NCBI GenBank assembly: GCA_948567375.1
Contig: OX419756.1
Location: 58,666,333 to 58,730,332 of the forward strand
Length of the DNA: 64,000 nucleotides
Direction: 5' to 3'
Origin: Lunularia cruciata
Lineage: Eukaryota; Streptophyta; Marchantiopsida; Lunulariales; Lunulariaceae
A program made the position numbers and the translations under genes. Each line of letters opens with the position of its first letter. Positions within the stretch are counted from its first letter, which is position 1. The notes below the pieces were generated by a model. The model worked only from the letters and a program-made list of their open reading frames with translations, was not told the origin of the DNA and did not search any database. Below are positions 23,994 through 33,985 of this stretch, piece by piece.

Positions 23994-24412
23994 GAAAGAT
24001 TTAGATGGTGAAGAGAGGATTGCAAAAGTATAGTTTGTAGAGAGGGATTGGGATCTCCAATTACCTTGGTTGGCCATGGGCTATTGGTTCAATCAACAAC
24101 CTCCTTAACATCATTGTCATGCCATTTGTAGTGTCGCATCTAGATTGCTCTGACACTAGAGTTCCAATGATAACAATTAGAGTTATTTCAATAGTTTCTC
24201 AAAGACTACTTTCCAATGGTCAAATTTCAGGTTTAGGGTACTAACTTCATGCCAGGGCCCACCATCATTTGCATCATCCGCATTGTTGGGTGTGCTGTTA
24301 GTGGGTCCATTGGGATGAGACCTAGGTCAAAATCAGTGGTATACCCTAGGAGTGTGCTCTAGAGAGTTCACTTCTTTGATGTAGGGCCTTCCAGTTCATG
24401 GCTAGAGTGGAT
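23994..24412 (+). other. Unassigned repeat sequence, related to 58000-58260
   Basis: No coding is seen. The right half (about 24150-24412) aligns by eye with 57970-58260, including the shared CTAGAGAGTTCACTTCTTTG-like string, so it is a dispersed repeat that precedes D-family leader sequence in the other copy. It is cut on the right by the A2 LTR. A GCTCTGA-type string near 24145 resembles an antisense primer site, but no LTR end could be tied to it. Confidence 0.4.
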
Positions 24413-25104
24413 TGTGAGCTGGCCTGTCTCTCATTCAGGATGAATCTCTGATGGCTATTATGGTAGTGCACCATGGACTAAGAAGGCAAAGAACCCCAAC
24501 TCCATCATACTCCTTCAAGGCTAACACTCCAAGACTCAAGACATTGCTCACTAGAGAACTCAATGAGAGAGAGATAGTTGCAAATGAAAGGATGATGAGT
24601 ACCGCCTCACCCCTTGTTTATATACTTGTGAAATAATTATGTACCAAAGTTACTAATTACCGTTGTAACTCAAGTTACTAGACTAAAAGTCAAGTCAAGT
24701 CAAAAAGTAGAAAGGAATATCTATTCACATGGGCATATTACCGTAAGCATGTAGTCTTATCTTGACCCAACCACTAAGTCAAGGATTCCTTCACATGGGC
24801 TATCCTTGGACTAAAGAAGAATCCAAAACAAAAAGGCTTGCGGGCCCAAGAGTTCTCAACTCTTTCCTCAAAGCCAAACACCTAGGAATAATACCAAGTT
24901 AACACACTAAAATCCAAAATAGTGGTGCTCATCTTTTCTACTTCCTCAAAAGTAAGGTCCCCTTTATCTTAGCTATGACTAACTTTAGCTAAACATGACT
25001 AATATAGAACCATCCTTTATCTCTATATAAAGAATATCTCTTAAGTACTTGTAATACCAAGCTAAATATCACAATATCACACACATGCACAAATGGGTGT
25101 TACA
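24413..25104 (-). repeat. A2 3' LTR, 692 bp
   Basis: Plus-strand TGTGAGCTGG...GGGTGTTACA. Polypurine tract on its inner side (25105-25118). A TATA box equivalent to that of A1 is near 24617-24625. Confidence 0.93.
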
Positions 25105-27349
25105 TTTACCCCCGGACTAAGTTTTCACTTTGTCCTCAAAGTGGAGGTCTCTCTACCTTCTATGGTACATCTTCAACTTATCATGGTTAATCCTATCAAA
25201 GTGTCTTCCTCCCGACTCCTTGAGATCATAGGTGTAATTGCCCCACACCTTCTCCACTATGAAAGGTCCAAAGTACTTTGGCAAAAACTTCTTTTGCACT
25301 CTCTTGAATCAAATGGAATCAAAAAACATTACCCAATCACCTTCTTTGAAAGGCTCCACCTTCTTCTTGCCTTGCCTCTTGTCATAACTCTCCTTTTGTT
25401 TCCTTTGGGCTTGCTCCACTTGAACCATAGCAATTACTCTTGCCTCTTCCAACTCCATGAGTTGATCCTTCCTTGACTTCTCTACATCACCCCCTTGTGC
25501 TTTCTTCAATCTCCTATGAATGCTTTGGAAGGTAGGAAGATCAAAGTGAATAGGTAAGGTAGACTCAATACCATATACCAATTGAAATGGAGAATATCTA
25601 GTGGAAGTCTTCATGGTTGTCCTATACTCCCACAAAACTGCATGAATCCTCTTGTCCCAATGATGTTTAGCTCCCTCCATTTTTGCATCTTTGGCCAACA
25701 TCAAGCACAAGGTCTGATTGGTTCTCTCTGCCAAGCCATTGGAATTTGGCTTATAGGATGTAGTTACTCTTTGTGTGATAGAGAAATTTCATAGCATAGC
25801 TATAGTGATGCTTCCTATAAACTCTCCTCCTCTATCAGAAACCAACTCCAAAGGGCACCCAAACCTAGTGATAATGTATTCATAAAGAAATCTACCCACT
25901 TCATCTTCATTCTTGTCCCTCAATGGTCTAGCCTCAACCCACTTGGTAAGGTAATCAATAACTACCACAATGTACCGATTGTTCCTTGGGGTTCTATTGA
26001 GAGGACCTACAAAATCAATTCCCCACTTCTCAAGAGGTCCTAGTAATAAAATTGATCTAAGTAGTGGAGTGGATGTAGACTTTCTAGCAAAAGCTTGACA
26101 AACATGACAAGTTTTGCAATGATCAAGACAATCCTTGAAAATCCCTCTCCAATGGTAACTTGCATCTAGAATCTTGAAAGCAGTCACCTTTCTTGCAAAG
26201 TGTCCTCCACACTAAACCTTCATGAAACTCCTTTATGAGTAAGAAAGACTCTTCCTTACCTACTGCTCTTCAAAGTAGACCATCTGCTCCTTGGTGAAAA
26301 AGAATATCATCCACCATTCTGTAAGGTCTAGATCTTGCTGCAAGTGCCTTCCCCTCCCTAGCATGCATCCCTTTTGGATAGTTACCTCTTGTCACAAAAT
26401 CCACAATCTCCTTGTACTCCATTAGAACTTCTTGAGTGACTAAGATTGTCATGAGCTCCTCATCTAGGAAGGAATCATCCACCGGCTCATCTCCATCATG
26501 ATCATAGGCTCTAGATAACAAATCAACATTTGCATGTTTCTTTCCTAGCCTATCCTCAATGGTGTAGTCATACTTAGACAAGAGTATCATCCACCTTGCT
26601 TGTCTCCCTTCAACATTAGGCTTGTTGAAGATGTACTTCAAAGCCTTGTGATCCGTGACAATGGTGGCTTTCCCTCTAATCAAGTAGTGTCTAAACTTCT
26701 TGAGACCAAAGATCATTGGCAACCCTTCTCTCTTCGTGACAGAGTAGTTCTTCTATGTTGAAACTATCTGCCTACTAGCATAAGCTATTGGATGATCATG
26801 CCCATCTTGGTCTAATTGACTAAGAATGCATCCTATAGCTACATTAGAAGCATCAGTGTAGAGGATGAAAGGCTTACTCCAATCAGGTTTAGCAAGAATT
26901 GGAGCTACAATAAGGGATTGCTTGAGCTCCTCAAAAGCTTTGAGAGCCTCCTTGTCCTCCAAAATCACCATATAATCTACACCCTTCTTCATGTAGATGG
27001 TCAATGCATAAGCCTTGTTGGAAAATGATAAGATGACCCTCCTATAGTATCCAACCATCCCCAAGAATTGGCATAACTTTGTCAAGCTTGAAGGGAATGG
27101 AAGGTCTGAGATTTTTCTCACCTTCTTAGGATCAACTGTTATTCCATCCTTGGAGATGATGTGCCCCAAAATTAGACCTTTTTCACATCCAAAAATGCAC
27201 TTTTTTGGGTTGAGTGATGCATTTGCCTCATCTAAGCATTGCAAGACCTTGATTAGGTGCTCAAAGTGCTCCTCCTTGCTCCCATAGACACAAAAGTCAT
27301 CAATGAAGTCTCTCACAAATTTCCCAATGAAAGGTTCAAATACCTTGTT
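25105..27349 (-). pseudogene. A2 integrase, RNase H and C-terminal half of RT
   Basis: Integrase C-terminal domain and core at 25120-26060 (AERTNQTLCLML, SDRGGEF, WGIDFVGPL), and zinc domain at about 26080-26250 (CKTCHVCQAF). RNase H from about 26270 (TDHKALKYIF, YTDASNVAIGCILSQ). RT palm/thumb at about 27000-27349 (FIDDFCVYG, where DD is the catalytic pair, and LNPKKCIFG, FLGMVGYYRR). It lacks a chromodomain and has the FCVYG variant after the catalytic pair, which sets it apart from B and C. Interrupted at TTGTT by B1. Confidence 0.9.
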
Positions 27350-27761
27350 TGTAACAATATGGAGTTTAGCGACGAAGTCAGTTGGGCTCACGAAGTAACA
27401 CATAAGACAAATTAGCCTAGAATATTCCAGAAGTATCTAGGAAGCTTCTTGGGAAGCTTCCCGGTTAGCTTAGCTTGCATCTTAAGTAAGTAGCTTCTAG
27501 AAACTTCCAACTAGCTTAGCTTGCACGCCAAGTAGGCGGCTTCTAGAAGGAAGCTTCTTGAGAAGCTTCCTAGTTAACTTGGCTTACACTCTAAGAAAGC
27601 GGCTTGAGGAAGCTTCTTGAGAAGCTTCTCAAGGGCCTTGTATGCTACCTATAAATACCAAAGCCAAAGCTCATGGTAAGCATTCGGAGTTTTCCCTCAT
27701 TCAAGTGTCCCAATGTGAGTTTCCATTCTCCTATTTCTCTCCTCAGATTTGGTCTTTTACA
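27350..27761 (+). repeat. B1 5' LTR, 412 bp
   Basis: TGTAACAATATGG ... GGTCTTTTACA. A TATA box TATAAATA lies at 27650-27657, with a dense GAAGCTTC/TTCTAGAA array upstream (27420-27630). R-U5 is about 80 bp. Confidence 0.96.
27430..27630 (+). promoter_or_regulatory. Heat-shock-element-like array in B1 5' LTR U3
   Basis: Many alternating GAA and TTC triplets separated by two bases, the nGAAnnTTCn pattern bound by heat-shock factors. Examples are TTCTAGAA at 27541-27548, GAAGCTTC at 27550-27557, and GAAGCTTC pairs at 27609-27628. The array ends about 20-30 bp upstream of the TATA box. The same pattern recurs in the 3' LTR and in B2, B3 and the 14484 fragment. A role in heat-induced transcription, as in other plant LTR promoters with such sites, is inference. 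Confidence 0.6.
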
Positions 27762-27774
27762 TTGGTATCAGAGC
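27762..27774 (+). other. B1 primer-binding site (tRNA-iMet type)
   Basis: TTGGTATCAGAGC directly follows the LTR; standard plant initiator-Met tRNA complement. Confidence 0.95.
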
Positions 27775-28029
27775 AAGAATGGGATGGATGGAATTTATGG
27801 ACCACCAAATCCACTTCCACCAAACTATTGGGACTTTCATGTCCAGATATTACCAAAGCATCGTTTCACACAATTCATCACCTTGCGCTTTGGGCAAGAT
27901 TTTCTACATATGATCACCGTGTTAGAGGAACTCTTGATACTTCCAATTGTAACTTATGGAGAAGGGTGGATGTGTTGTATGTATGTGTTAATCAACTAGA
28001 TAAATTGAGTATAGTGGAATAGAGTAGTA

Positions 28030-28960
28030 GCAATGGCGGCAATACCGGATGTTATCCTTGCAATGTAACAACAAATCAAGCATCTTACTTGATTGTTGGA
28101 TGAACGAGACCAGCAACGACAAGAACAGATAGACAGAGCGCCAGTTTGAGATGGAGAAGATTGCATTTGATTTCCAAAACCCAAGGTGTTTGAAGGCAAG
28201 AATCTTCCAGGCACAGTGGAGAATTTTGTGTTTGATTGCAAATGTTACTTTGAAGCCACCAATCTTCAAGACGAGCGGAAACAAATTCTCTTGGCTTCTA
28301 GCCAATTGGATGGCGTGGCAAAACTTTGGTGGCAATTTTGAGTAGAAAGAGCTGAACGACAAATTGTTACACCAATTTTGACATGGGCAGAATTCAAAGA
28401 TGCAATACTTGGTCAATTTCAAACAATAAATGCCACCCGAGCCGCATGAGATAAATTGGCGGAGTTGAGGCAGATTGGCTTAGTGAGAAGCTACATCACA
28501 CAATTTCAGAACATCATCATGCAAATTCTAGATATCCAAGAAGGTGAAGTTCTGGATTGATTTGTGCGAGGATTGAAGTCACGAACCAAATTAGAGGTGA
28601 CCATGCGGGAGCCACAAAACATAGAAGAAGCTATGCAATTAGCTGAGCGTTTTGATTCCTTGGTTGGGAAAAATTGGTCTTGACCTCGACCTGCACAAAG
28701 CCTACCAGTCCACTACGCATGAGTGGAAGAACCGGTACCAATGGAGATTGATGCTATCCAACAAAGACCACTTGGCACAGCAGATAGAGAAAGATTACGA
28801 CAAAATGGAGGTTGCTTTTATTGTCACCAAGTTGGACATCGCATTGTTGAATGTCCATTTAGGAATGGGCGATCTCGACAAGTTGCCCAGATGGAGTTCG
28901 TGGAAAAGAATGATCAGGGAAACAAAGAATCCCAGTAGGAGATTTTGAGCCGCCTATTGG
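28030..28960 (+). pseudogene. B1 gag with one CCHC zinc knuckle
   Basis: Capsid/nucleocapsid precursor. The capsid core lies around 28170-28640 (F-G-x-N-L...W...F and ...FVRGLKSR-type blocks in worn form). The zinc knuckle CFYCHQVGHRIVEC is at about 28813-28854, preceded by EPVPMEIDA. It follows a short leader after the primer site. Several breaks. Confidence 0.88.
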
Positions 28961-28989
28961 GAGCTTGATTAGTTCCAATGGGATTGAAG

Positions 28990-29590
28990 GCTCGACCTAT
29001 GCAAGTTTGCTTCACTTGCAAGGTACAATATCTAATCGGGGTTGTAGGATACTGGTTGATTCTAGAAGTTCATAGAATTGCATGTCTATGCAAGTAGCAA
29101 AGGAATTGGGTATCCCTATCAAGCCAGTGATTGGAAGTAGTTTGATGATGGTAGATGGTAGAAAAGGTTCTGCATTTTGCACCTCGCATCCTATTACCTT
29201 CAAGATTGGGAAGGAGTATTTGGAGTGTATGAGGTTTGTAGTGGCACCTCTACACTATGATATCATTCTAGGTCTACCTTGGCTTGAACGTCATATGGTT
29301 CAATTTGATTGGACCCGACGTCAAATTCAAGTACAACACCAAGGTAGAAATTTCCAATTAGGTTGTCTGGCACCTCTAAGTAAGACACCTAAGAATAGTC
29401 AGTCCCAAGATGGGAAGTTTGTTAAGAAGGTAGCCATAGAGCAACTCTAGAAGGGAGATGAGTCCCAAGATGGGAAGTTTGGCAAGAAGGCAACCATGGA
29501 GCAAGCTTGGAAGAGAGAGGAGTCCCTAGAAGGGAAGTTTGTTAATGAAGCAGCCATAGAGCAAGCTTTGGAGGAAGATAAGTCTGTATT
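28990..29590 (+). pseudogene. B1 protease and 60-bp-repeat linker
   Basis: The protease zone has VDSRSS-like sequence near 29055, then MQVAKELGIPIKPV and the C-terminal signature DIILGLPWLERH (about 29260-29300). Between protease and RT lies a run of three direct 60-bp units starting at 29401, 29461 and 29521 (each begins AGTCCC), coding for a 20-residue unit of the KFV.KAAIEQA type. B2 has a shorter version at the same place, so repeat number varies within the family. Confidence 0.82.
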
Positions 29591-29599
29591 CGCGGTGTG

Positions 29600-30930
29600 G
29601 ATCAAGCCTATTGCACAAGAACAATCTGAGGAGAGCCAAGTGCCGCATCAAGCAACGGTTGATTGGATAGTTCAAGAGTTTGCATATGTGTTTCCGGATG
29701 ATCTGCCAAAGGGATTACCCTCTGATCGAGGTATGCCCTTCAAGATCAAGTTATTGCCAGAGAGTACTCCAGTGAGTAGACCAATCTATCGGCTCTCACC
29801 AAAGGAGTTAGAGGAGTTGCAAACAACACTTAAAGAGTTGTTGGAGAAGGATTTCATACGACATAGTACCTCTCCGTGGGGAGCACCGGTACTATTTGTT
29901 CCAAAGAAAGATGGAGGACTTCATTTCTATATCAATTACCATGGGCTCAATAAGAAAACCATGAAGAATGCATATCACTTGCCTCGGATTGATGACCTAC
30001 TTGATCAATTAAGTGGAGCACGCTACTTTTCCAAGCTAGATCTTTGTAGCGGCTATTGGCAAATTCCTATTGAAGGAGAGGACGTGCAAAAGACTTCCTT
30101 TTGCACAAGGTATGGACATTTTGAGTGGAGAGTTCTACCTTTTGGACTCACTAATGCTCCAGCGGTCTTCATGGATCAGATGCATCGGGTGTTGGAGGGA
30201 CTATTGGATCAGTCCGTGGTAGTGTTCTTAGATGATATCTTAATCTATAATAGGACAGAGGCTGAACACAAGAATCATGTGCAAGAAGTCCTAAGACGAC
30301 TACAACAATGGAAATTTTACTGTAAGAAGTCAAAGTGTGCTTTTTGGCAGAAGGAGGTTACCTTCTTGGGTCATAAGATCTCATCAGAGGGGATCAAGAT
30401 TGAAGAAGAAAAGATCAAGGCCATTACTGATTGGCCTACCCGGAAGGATGCTACCAAAGTACAAGCATTCAATGGATTGGCCAGTTTTTACCAACGGTTC
30501 ATCCACTATTATGCTCACGTGGCTACACCATTGACTGACCTCTTGGGAAAGAACTTGAGCCTCCAATGGACCACCAAGCATGAAGAAGCATTCCAGAAGT
30601 TAAAGCATATGGTGTCTTCAAGACCCATTCTTCAACCATATGATCTTCAACTACCTTGTGTGGTTGATTTTGATGCTTCTAACTTTGCAATTGGAGCTGT
30701 GTTGCAACAAGAATTTCCAGATGGACTACATCCTATTGCCTTTGTGTCTCGCCGACTAAATACAGCTGAAAGAAATTACTCTGCTCGAGATCGGGAACAA
30801 CTTGCAATGGTATATGCCACCAAGGTATGGAGGCATTATCTCTTGGAGAAACAAGTGATCATGCAAACTGATCACAAGCCATTGTTGCAGACCTTACACC
30901 TAGAGCACATGAAGAGTCAACATCATTGAT
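29600..30930 (+). pseudogene. B1 reverse transcriptase and RNase H
   Basis: A long stretch of RT with all palm blocks visible: STSPWGAPVLFVPKKDGG, then YHGLNKKT, LDLCSGYWQI, LPFGLTNAPAVF, and FLDDILIYN, where DD is the catalytic pair, followed by FNGLASFYQRF. RNase H starts near 30660 (VDFDASNFAIGAVLQ) and includes YSARDREQLAMVYA and MQTDHKPLLQ. This is the best preserved pol segment in the window. Confidence 0.94.
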
Positions 30931-31019
30931 GGGAAGAGCAACTCCAATTGTTCAACATCAAACTTGAGTACAAACCAGGTTGGTTCCATGTCATCCTTGA
31001 TGCTCTATCATGACGACCT

Positions 31020-32630
31020 GATTTGAAGTCTCTTCCTCTCATTGCGGCAGCAATTACGACGGTGTCAATTGATCCCAAGATTCATAATGAGTGTTGGTTA
31101 GCTCTACAGCAAGATCCCTTCTTCCAAATGGTACATGGTCGGCTAACAACATGTGACAAGGAGAAAAACACCTTCTCCTTCAAGGAAGGCCTTCTATTCC
31201 ATGCGGACCGGATCTATGTTCCAGCCAAAGGTGATCTTCAACTTGTGCACCTTCAAGAAGCCCATGATTTACCCATCGTTGGTCACATGGGTGTGGACAA
31301 GACCTTGGGTACCCTCCAACATCAATGGTGGTGGCCCAACATGACACGGGATGTTCGAGAATTTGTCCAATCGTGTGAGAGCTGCCAACGTAACAAGGCC
31401 AGCAACTAGAAGCCGGGTGGACTCCTTCAACCGCTTGCCGTTCCCTCAGCTTGTTGGGAGCATGTGAGCTTGGATCTCATCACATCCTTGCCAAAGACAA
31501 AACAAGGACACACCGCCATCGTGGTGTTTGTGGATAAGCTTAGTAAGCAAATCCACTTGGCACCAACCTGTGATATGGTGGATGCTCCAACCTTAGCGTA
31601 AATCCACTTTGACAATGTCTTCAAGCATCATGGAATGCCACGTGTACTCATCTTTGATCATGATCCTCGCTTTACCGAGAAGTTTTTGCAAGCACTCTTT
31701 CAGATACTTGGCACCAAGCTTGCTTTGTCCACGGCCTATCATCCTCAAACTGATGGACAAACCAAACGTGAAAATTGTACATTGGAGGATATGTTGCGTG
31801 CCTTTGTCAATGTCCACCATACCAATTGGGATGAATGTCTTGCCGCTACCGAATTTGCCTACAACAATTCCAAACAGGCAAGCATTGGATGCTCTCCTTT
31901 CTTTCTCAATTTTGGCCAAGATCCGCTTGTTCCAGATTCTCTTCTTGCCCCTCCTCCATCTCAGGTTCCTCATACTTCCACATTATTGACCACTATATCC
32001 CAATCTCTCCAACAAGCCAAGTCTCACCTCCTTGTTGCTCAGAATCGCCAAAAACAATATGCAGACCACCATCGTCGTGATCTCACCTTTGAAGTCGGTG
32101 ATAAAGTCATGCTATCCTCTAGTAACCTCCCTCTCCCACTTGATACCCAAGTTTGTAAACTTGCTCCTAATTGGATAAGACCCTTTGATATCACCCAAAT
32201 TGTCTCTCCTATTGCTTATTGTCTTGCCTTGCCTTGTCACATGCGTATCCATCCTATCTTTCATGTTTCCAAGTTGAAACCCTTTGTTCCTAACCCCTCT
32301 TCCTTTTCCTCTCAAGTCCAACCTCCTCCTCTTCCTATCTCTATCAATGATCATGAGGAGTACAAAGTTGATCATATCCTTGCGCATCGCCACATTCAAC
32401 AAGGCCGTTGCCAACATACGGAGTACAAGGTCCTTTGGAAAGGATATCCCCTTCATGATGCCACTTGGGAACCTCTTTCTCACCTCCAAAATGCACAAAC
32501 GGCCATCCAAGAATTTGAAGCTTCACTGGTGACAAGGACGTCACCAACTAACGGCGGGGGAATATGTAACAATATGGAGTTTAGCGACGAAGTCAGTTGG
32601 GCTCACGAAGTAACACATAAGACAAATTAG
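31020..32630 (+). pseudogene. B1 integrase and chromodomain
   Basis: Zinc domain at about 31240-31400 (VGHMGVDKTL, then CESCQRNK). The core runs from about 31450 to 32000 (VSLDLITSLP-type start, DHDPRFTEKF, AYHPQTDGQTKREN, AEFAYNNSKQAS). The C-terminal basic domain is at about 32050-32280 (FEVGDKVML, HPIFHVSKLKPF). The chromodomain is at 32355-32527 (EEYKVDHILAHR, YKVLWKGYP, ATWEP), with the aromatic W-K-G-Y and W-E-P positions present. Chromodomains of this family bind methylated histone H3 and steer integration. Confidence 0.94.
32552..32564 (+). other. B1 polypurine tract
   Basis: CGGCGGGGGAATA directly precedes the 3' LTR start at 32565. Confidence 0.85.
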
Positions 32631-33000
32631 CCTAGAATATTCCGGAAGTATCTAGGAAGCTTCTTGGGAAGCTTCCCGATTAGCTTAGCTTGCATCTTAA
32701 GTAAGTAGCTTCTAGAAGGAAGCTTCTAGAAGCTTCTAGAAGCTTCCAACTAGCTTAGCTTGCATGCCAAGTAGGCGGCTTCTAGAAGGAAGCTTCTTGA
32801 GAAGCTTCCTAGTTAACTTGACTTGCACTCTAAGAAAGCGGCTTGAGGAAGCTTCTTGAGAAGCTTCTCAAGGGCCTTGTATGCTACCTATAAATACCAA
32901 ATCCAAAGCTCATGGTAAGCATTTGGAGTTTTCTCTCATTCAAGTGTCCCAATGTGAGTTTCCATTCTCCTATTTCTCTCCTTGGATTTGGTCTTTTACA
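32565..33000 (+). repeat. B1 3' LTR, 436 bp
   Basis: Pairs with 27350-27761; 24 bp longer because of extra AAGCTTCTAG units. TATA box at 32889-32896. Flanked outside by TTGTT. Confidence 0.96.
32640..32865 (+). promoter_or_regulatory. Heat-shock-element-like array, expanded, in B1 3' LTR U3
   Basis: At 32720-32747 there are six perfect alternating triplets (GAA-TTC-GAA-TTC-GAA-TTC, each two bases apart), that is, two complete heat-shock elements end to end. Further pairs occur at about 32653-32676, 32785-32808 and 32845-32865. The 5' LTR of the same element lacks the expansion, so the array length differs between the two LTRs. Confidence 0.62.
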
Positions 33001-33985
33001 TTGTTCATGAACCATTGGAATGTGGCTGGAGCATTGCAAAGCCCAAAAGGCATGACCTTGAAAGCATAAGTTCCCCAAGGTGTGGTGAATGTGGTGAGTT
33101 GTTGATGCTCTGGTGCAATCTTGATTTGGTTATATCCATTATAACGATCTCCAAAACTATACCTCTCATGACCTGCAACCTCCTCCAAGATCTCATCAAT
33201 GAATGGCAATGGGTAGTAGTCCTTCTTGGTAATAGCATTGAGCTTCTTGTTATTCAGACATATCCAAAGCTTGCCATTCTTTTTCTTCACAATGACAATT
33301 GGAGACATCCATTCTGAATTTTTTACCTCAAAGATAAATCTAGCCTCCTTGAGCTTATCAATTTCCTCCTTCACAACCAAAGATATTGGTGGGGTAATGG
33401 GATGTTGTTTTTGGCAGATTGGTCTTGCATGTGATTCCACCTCTATCTTGTGCCCTTCCAAGGTGATTTCCTTCAAATCCTTGTAATTGAAAGCAAAAAC
33501 ATGGATGAACTTGCAGAAAATCTCCTCAAATCTCACCTTCTTCTCCTTGGTAACATTTGGGCCATACTTGAGGGTAGCTAACCTTCTCTCTACCTCCTCA
33601 AGTGTCAATGGTGATATATCTGGGTCCTTCAAAACCTCTGGCTTAGGTGCAAAATCCATAGCACACAAAGGATACACATCTGAATCAGATTCAGATTCAT
33701 CCTCCTCCATGGAAGTCTCCTCTTCCATGCTTGTGTCCACACCTGAAGCTCCTTCTTCACAATCTGATTCCCAATAATCAGAAGATGGTGTATCTGAATG
33801 TGAAGTGTTGGTAGTGTTAGTCACAAGAACTATGACTCTATGGTTTGATGGCCCAATCCTCAAGTACCCGTTGTGCCATCGATCAGTTGTGTGTGCTACT
33901 CTCAACCATGGCCTACCAAGAAGTAAGTCATAGCTTGAATCCTTCAAGACTTAGGAGGTCATGAGATTTGAACTCCCATAACTGA
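33001..33985 (-). pseudogene. A2 N-terminal RT and protease end
   Basis: Continuation of A2 beyond B1. The minus-strand frame begins with YDLLLGRPWLRVAHT, the protease C-terminal signature. An acidic linker rich in D/E/S follows (about 33660-33790). Then comes RT: EEIDKLKEARFIFEV, SEWMSPIVIVKKKNGK, LNNKKLNA, DRYNGYNQI and KVMPFGLCNAPATF. The last ~35 bp before 33986 are not assigned. Confidence 0.9.

Larger units (their letters stand above)
27350..33000 (+). mobile_element. Complete Ty3/gypsy chromovirus B1, 5651 bp
   Basis: A full-length element with an exact 5-bp duplication TTGTT (27345-27349 and 33001-33005), inserted in the RT of A2. Parts: 5' LTR, iMet primer site, gag with CCHC, protease, RT/RNase H, integrase, chromodomain, polypurine tract, 3' LTR. 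Its LTRs (412 and 436 bp) differ by about 10 substitutions, mostly transitions (about 2.5%), and one 24-bp indel. With plant substitution rates between about 2e-9 and 1.3e-8 per site per year this suggests roughly 1-6 million years. About ten breaks, concentrated in gag; the small size and chromodomain suggest the Reina/Galadriel end of the chromoviruses. Confidence 0.96.
24413..33985 (-). mobile_element. A2: A-family Ty3/gypsy, interrupted by complete B1
   Basis: Minus-strand element: 3' LTR 24413-25104, integrase, RNase H and RT up to 27349, then B1 (27350-33000), then the rest of RT and the protease end up to about 33950. Gag and the 5' LTR are missing; G LTR sequence begins near 33986. 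It is the best A-family pol in the window, with fewer breaks than the other copies (a handful). Confidence 0.92.

Noticed and set aside
27500-27630. GAAGCTTC palindromes as terminal inverted repeats or a hairpin element
   Set aside because: They are internal to the B LTR, repeated at HSE spacing, and the LTR has its own TG/CA ends and duplication.
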